A DNA stretch of 64,000 nucleotides. Origin: Struthio camelus (lineage: Eukaryota > Chordata > Aves > Struthioniformes > Struthionidae). This document shows positions 59,601 through 64,000 of this stretch, one piece after another. Position numbers and translations under genes: made by a program. The notes under the pieces were generated by a model. That model made no database searches and had not been told where the DNA came from. It worked only from the letters and a program-made list of their open reading frames with translations. Every line of letters begins with the position of its first letter. The stretch's first letter is position 1. The stretch is from assembly GCF_040807025.1 (NCBI RefSeq), contig NC_090982.1:76487931-76551930 (forward strand). Direction: 5' to 3'.

Positions 59601-59689
59601 GTGCGGCCGGCGCCGCGGCGGGAGGTCGGGGGGGGCACCGGGGATGGGCTGCCTGAGGCCGTGCTGGTAGCTGAGGGGGCGCGGGAGGT

Positions 59690-59917
59690 GGTGGGGGCAC
59701 TGGGGAGAGGGTGGCTGAGAGGGGCGGTGGGGACACTGGGGAGAGGGTGGCTGAGAGGGTGGTGGAGGCACTGGGGAGAGGGTGGCTGAGGGGGCGCTGG
59801 AGGTGGTGGGGGTATTGGGGAGAGGGTGGCTGAGGGGGCGCTGGAGGTGGTGGGGGCACTGGGGAGAGGGTGGCTGAGGGGGGCAGTGGGGACACTGGGG
59901 AGAGGGTGGCTGGGGGG
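59690..59917 (+). repeat. G-rich minisatellite in GOLPH3 intron 1
   Basis: The core CTGGGGAGAGGGTGGCTGAG recurs six times, starting at about 59700, 59736, 59771, 59815, 59859 and 59895. Spacings are 36, 35, 44, 44 and 36 bp, so two unit lengths are intermixed, differing by a GCGCTGGAG-type insert. The G-runs give many G-quadruplex patterns on the + strand. It begins about 90 bp after the exon 1 donor. Confidence 0.93.
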
Positions 59918-61420
59918 GCACTAGTTCTTTCAGGGGTTATAGAGAGCATTTATGGGGAAGGGGAGCTCTTGGGAGGGCATTAGCAGGGTGGAAGGGATGT
60001 GTAGGGTGCAGGTGGGATGGGGCAAGGGCACTGCTGGGTCGGCAAGAGTGTTGTTACAGGATTGGGTTTGGGACAGAGGTGTTGCTGGGGATGGGGACAG
60101 CGATGTTGCTGGAGGTAGGGGCACGTGCTGGAACAGGCTTGGGATTTTGGAGGAGGGAGAGGGCTGAGGCTTTGAATTGCCCTTCAGATGTGGGATTTGC
60201 TGAGGGGATCTGATGTTTGTAGCATCTCAAGGAAGGGAACTTCGGTTTTGGGGGAAGATAGGTGCCTTGAGAGGAGGGCCGGGGCCTCCAGACAGCATTG
60301 GTGGTTGACTTGAAGGCTTGGGTAGACCTGTGATAGTTACGCTCCTCTTGCAACTTACCTGTGGCTCTTACATGAGAAACTTGTCCGTTTTTGTGTGTTT
60401 AGTCAGACACAACTATATTGTATTTATAGGATTCTGAAATGCTTTTGGATGCTTAGCAGCCCTTTTTAGTACGACTTTTCAGTCTTTTCCAGTGTAATGT
60501 ATGTGAAAAATGTGTTTGTACCTCTCTTAAAATTCAGGGAGATATATTTGACAAAAATGGGCCTTGAACAATGAGAAGCGTGTCAAAATGTGGAAGTGGC
60601 ATTATTACATAATTTTGTGTTTTTATTGAATTTATACCTTATTTATTTGTCACAGAACTGTGAATAATGTTCATTGAGGGAGGTGTATTTCTACCTATGT
60701 GTTGGATCTTTGTTTCCCTTGGAAGAGGCAACCAGTATAAGAAGTATGCATACTATAGGAAACTAGTCCTGTCAGAGGAAACTGTTCAGTTTAATATAGT
60801 GCGTGGTGAGGTAGATCTCTGTTAGGTATGAGTTCTAGTATGAATGTAATTAGGGGACCTGCTCCATTTTTGTTTTGTTTTAAGCAACCTAAGGAAAACA
60901 ATTTGTTGATCTCTGTGGAAAGGAAGTATCTTAAAACTGTGCATGTTCATGAGTGCAGTGTAATGGGAAATAAAGCTGCTAAGTTATGTGTTCTTTGACA
61001 GTGCATTGCATCTAAAATAAGTTTGCTGATTAATAATGAATAGGTTGAGGAACGGTTTTTCTGTTTGGCATTCTATTATTAATATGTGTAGGTGTACCTC
61101 TATCTATCTGCCAAAATAACATATTTTATTTCTCTCTCAAACTATGTTTTTAGGCTGTATTCTTGTAATCCCATTTTTGTCAGATGGACCTTGGCTCGAC
61201 ATTCTAATAAAGTCGGGGGATATTCGCAATGATGTGTGCTTCTACCTGTTGATTATGAAGATAAATGCTAAGATTTATGCGTATGCACATTTCTTTTTGT
61301 GCTCAACTGAATAGTTGCGTTAAAGTAAGTTAGGCATGACAAGACAAGACAGATATCTATCAGGATTGCTTAGGAGATCCTACCTTGAGGAAGATAGGAT
61401 AGACTGGATGATCTTTCAGC

Positions 61421-61446
61421 TTGTTTGTTTGTTTGTTTGTTTTTTC
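61421..61446 (+). repeat. (TTTG)n microsatellite
   Basis: Five TTTG-type units followed by a T-run, inside GOLPH3 intron 1. Confidence 0.9.
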
Positions 61447-64000
61447 TTCCTGTGTGCTAAACTGGCTGAAGTTGTGGCATTAGACTGTAAAGGATTCCAA
61501 GTTAGGGAAAGTTCCATCTCCCAAGAAAGAATATAATAGGGTACAATTGCTCCTGGTGTATAAAAAGTTAATAATTAAAAGTGGGCATAAGCAAATCCTG
61601 CTTTGCACCGGTGTGCATCAAACTTACAAATCATTCTGTTTTACCAAGTCTAACAATGGCATGCACTAAAGATAATCTTAAATTTCTTTGTATGGAAAAA
61701 ATAACAAAATGAGTACAGATATTCATGAATCTTCTGGAGATCTTGCAGTAGAGAGACCGAATATAAAGAATAATAATGGCATCTCTAGGGTAGGGGTCTT
61801 TATGTGCACAAATTATAGCATACATGGTTTCTGAGGTTTCTTAGACAAGAATCACTAGGGTTTGTATTTTGGTTTTGTGTCTACCTGTGCCCCTCTCTTT
61901 TACGCTAATTAAATCTCTTTGTCTTCAGGTTTGTTTTTTTTTTAAACCTGAAAATAAAACTATGAATTCATTTTAAAATATGGATCTTTTTGTTCTCTGT
62001 TGTTCTAATGATAAGTACGCAAAGTTAATTTATCTTATGCGTTTGGCAATACTTTATGAAAAGTTTTTACCTCCAATAGATTTGATCTCCCCTGACGTTT
62101 GTGTGAGACTTTATAGTAACAGCAAGCAGAGAAGAACAATGTGTGTGAAGTATAATTGTGAAACAATTTAAAGCTGACAAAGTCCTTTCTGCTTATTCCA
62201 ATAGGACAAAATAATTTAGTGTGGAGCCTAAAAATAAAAAATTCCGTGAGTCTGTGTTGGCATAAGAGCATGTTTCCCTAAAAACTCTAGCTTCTCTCTC
62301 AAAAAAGTCATTGATAACTGCCTTTTATAACTTAGCTTTGAATTTTTTGAGAGAGAAGTTTGTTCTAATATTCAACATCTGTCGATAGATCTTTACACCG
62401 TGTACAAAAATGGCTTGCGTTTATAATTGTAAGTGTAGATAGCAGAGCCTGTACTCTTAGGAGAGAATTTTTCAGGAATGTTCAGGCAGTGATGGATTGA
62501 TGAGTCCCGCGTTCCTAGGAGGATGCTAGGTATTAAGTGAATCATGCGTTCAGAATATTTTGATGACTGAACCATAGCAAAACTTTTGAGTTGTTGCTCA
62601 GTTGTCACTGTAGCATTGGTTCATTGTGAATGCCCAGCTATCTTAAAAGAAAAACAGCGCTCCTCAGTCCCACTCCTACTGCTTGAACACGATTAAACGT
62701 GTTCACGCATGCCTCCTGGACTTGATCTTTTTTTTTTTTCTTTATTAAAATGTAATTTATGTATGTTGGCTCTTTGCTCTTTTTCCACTGTCTATTCCTC
62801 TTCTGTTTGTATGTTCTATGTATACATAACTATTTCTCTATTCTAAGGTCAAGATAAGTATGAGGAGTCTATTCTGAAACGTATATGTACTTGCATAAAC
62901 ATGATGCTTTCTCATATATAAGACGAACAAGTTGTGTTTGCCTCAAGTACAACCATTAAGTGTAGTCAAACACATGACTGAGGAGAACTTGCATTTTTGT
63001 TTACTTGCAATGGTAGTGCATTTTGTGGTAACTATGTTTGAATGTAGAATGATAGATTGAAAAACCTCATCTGACTTTGGCATACATTGTAGTGATGTAG
63101 AAAATGGGACTTTATAGATTGACACTACACCTCATATGTCAAAAGGCAAAAGAGGCAGACTAAAGGAGAATACATGCATATGCTCATATATTCATATTTG
63201 AACTTATATGCAGAATTTTCAGATCAATTGTTTAAGTACTGCAGTATCTCTACTCTGCTGTTGACGAGTTTTCCATTATGAGCATACTTACACTTCCTGG
63301 AAAAGTAGCCGTTAAGTAGATGGCTTTCTTTTGAATATGTACGTTATGAAAGTCTGAATTCTTTTGAAACCTTCTGACAAATTCAGATGTCCTTAATGCG
63401 ATGTCCTTAGTGTATCCCTAAGGCTGATAGTTTATTTACCTATTTCAACTAATAGTATTTTGGTATGCTCTCAGAACAATAAAGATTAAATAAATTGACA
63501 GGTGTGGTGTCCTAGGGAGAGCAGGTAAAATACTGGAGCAAAATACATTGCTAGGATAGTTCAGGAAACATCACAAGAACACCTACAACTTATTTGGAAA
63601 CTCTTCAGGAGCAAGGCTGGTAAAGGGAGTCCTATTCATCCATTTCAAGTAGAGCAATAGCCTGTTGCTATAGAAATAAAAAAAAAAAATCACTGCCATA
63701 CTTAGCCGTATTAAATTAAAAATAATACGGCAATAGAATAGATCAAAGCCACAATGAAAGGGGGAGAGTTTGCTCTGTAGAACTACTAAAGCATCTGAGG
63801 CCATCACTCCCCAAAAGGATGGAGCGGTAAATATTAGAAGCTAGCTTATTTTAAAAGCTACAGCTAAAAGATGAGTACAGGCCAGTTTGTTCACTACATC
63901 TTTTCCAGACATCTTGTAACTCAATCTCATAGAAAACTGAAAGGTTGCAAGCTGGCTGTACTCTGTAACTGTTGCTCCTTTTATGCTTTTTTGGACACGT

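Larger units (their letters stand above)
59601..64000 (+). other. GOLPH3: GOLPH3 intron 1 (5' part)
   Basis: Starts GTGCGGCC and extends past the window edge. Exon 2 (expected to begin GYTSFWNDCISSGLRGC) was looked for and is absent. It contains the minisatellite at 59690-59917, a (TTTG)n repeat at 61421-61446 and otherwise AT-rich sequence with no supported gene. Confidence 0.85.

Noticed and set aside
58922-59949. Large minus-strand and off-frame ORFs across the GOLPH3 CpG island and minisatellite
   Set aside because: GC-rich low-complexity shadows of exon 1, the leader and the repeat; no family resemblance.
59601-64000. GOLPH3 exon 2
   Set aside because: The conserved GYTSFWNDC-type start was not found in any + frame; the exon must lie beyond 64000.
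1-64000. tRNA, rRNA, snoRNA or known miRNA genes, and endogenous retroviral genes
   Set aside because: None recognised by eye. A covariance-model and repeat-library search would be needed to exclude small ones.

Overview
This is vertebrate nuclear DNA, most likely from a bird. The genes are split by introns, there are two CpG-island promoters, and the interspersed repeats are CR1 LINEs, including young copies with the (ATTCTGTG)n tail typical of avian CR1. Two protein-coding genes can be supported, both on the + strand. MTMR12 (8480-39766) is complete in 16 coding exons. GOLPH3 is represented only by its promoter and exon 1 (59388-59600) and runs off the right edge. The order MTMR12 then GOLPH3 matches human 5p13.3, a block that lies on the Z chromosome in birds, so Z linkage is a reasonable inference; the species cannot be named from the sequence.

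Layout. 1-7880 is gene-free sequence upstream of MTMR12, with one 5'-truncated CR1 at 4240-5022. 7890-8830 is the MTMR12 CpG island (CCAAT box, GC boxes, a G-rich heptamer repeat, exon 1). 8540-39190 holds exons 2-16 and introns containing a few CR1 relics and a long hairpin. 39767 to about 42005 is the probable MTMR12 3'UTR. 42006-57120 is gene-free and holds a second young CR1 in inverted orientation (52898-53347). 57120-58925 is an ancient CR1 relic interrupted by a 37-copy GC-rich hexamer array. 58950-59600 is the GOLPH3 promoter, 5' leader and first exon. 59601-64000 is GOLPH3 intron 1, which begins with a G-rich minisatellite.

Function. MTMR12 is a catalytically dead myotubularin (3-phosphatase adapter protein) that pairs with active myotubularins such as MTM1 and MTMR2. 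GOLPH3 is a PtdIns(4)P reader on the trans-Golgi. Both belong to phosphoinositide-controlled membrane traffic, but the sequence shows no shared regulation.

I found no new multi-gene system; this is an ordinary vertebrate locus. The items most worth a second look are the two-letter hexamer array upstream of GOLPH3, the in-frame upstream AUG of MTMR12, the short uORF in the GOLPH3 leader, and an intronic hairpin with a 17-bp perfect stem. Exon boundaries were placed by reading frame, GT-AG sites and recalled similarity to human MTMR12 and GOLPH3; no alignment was run.
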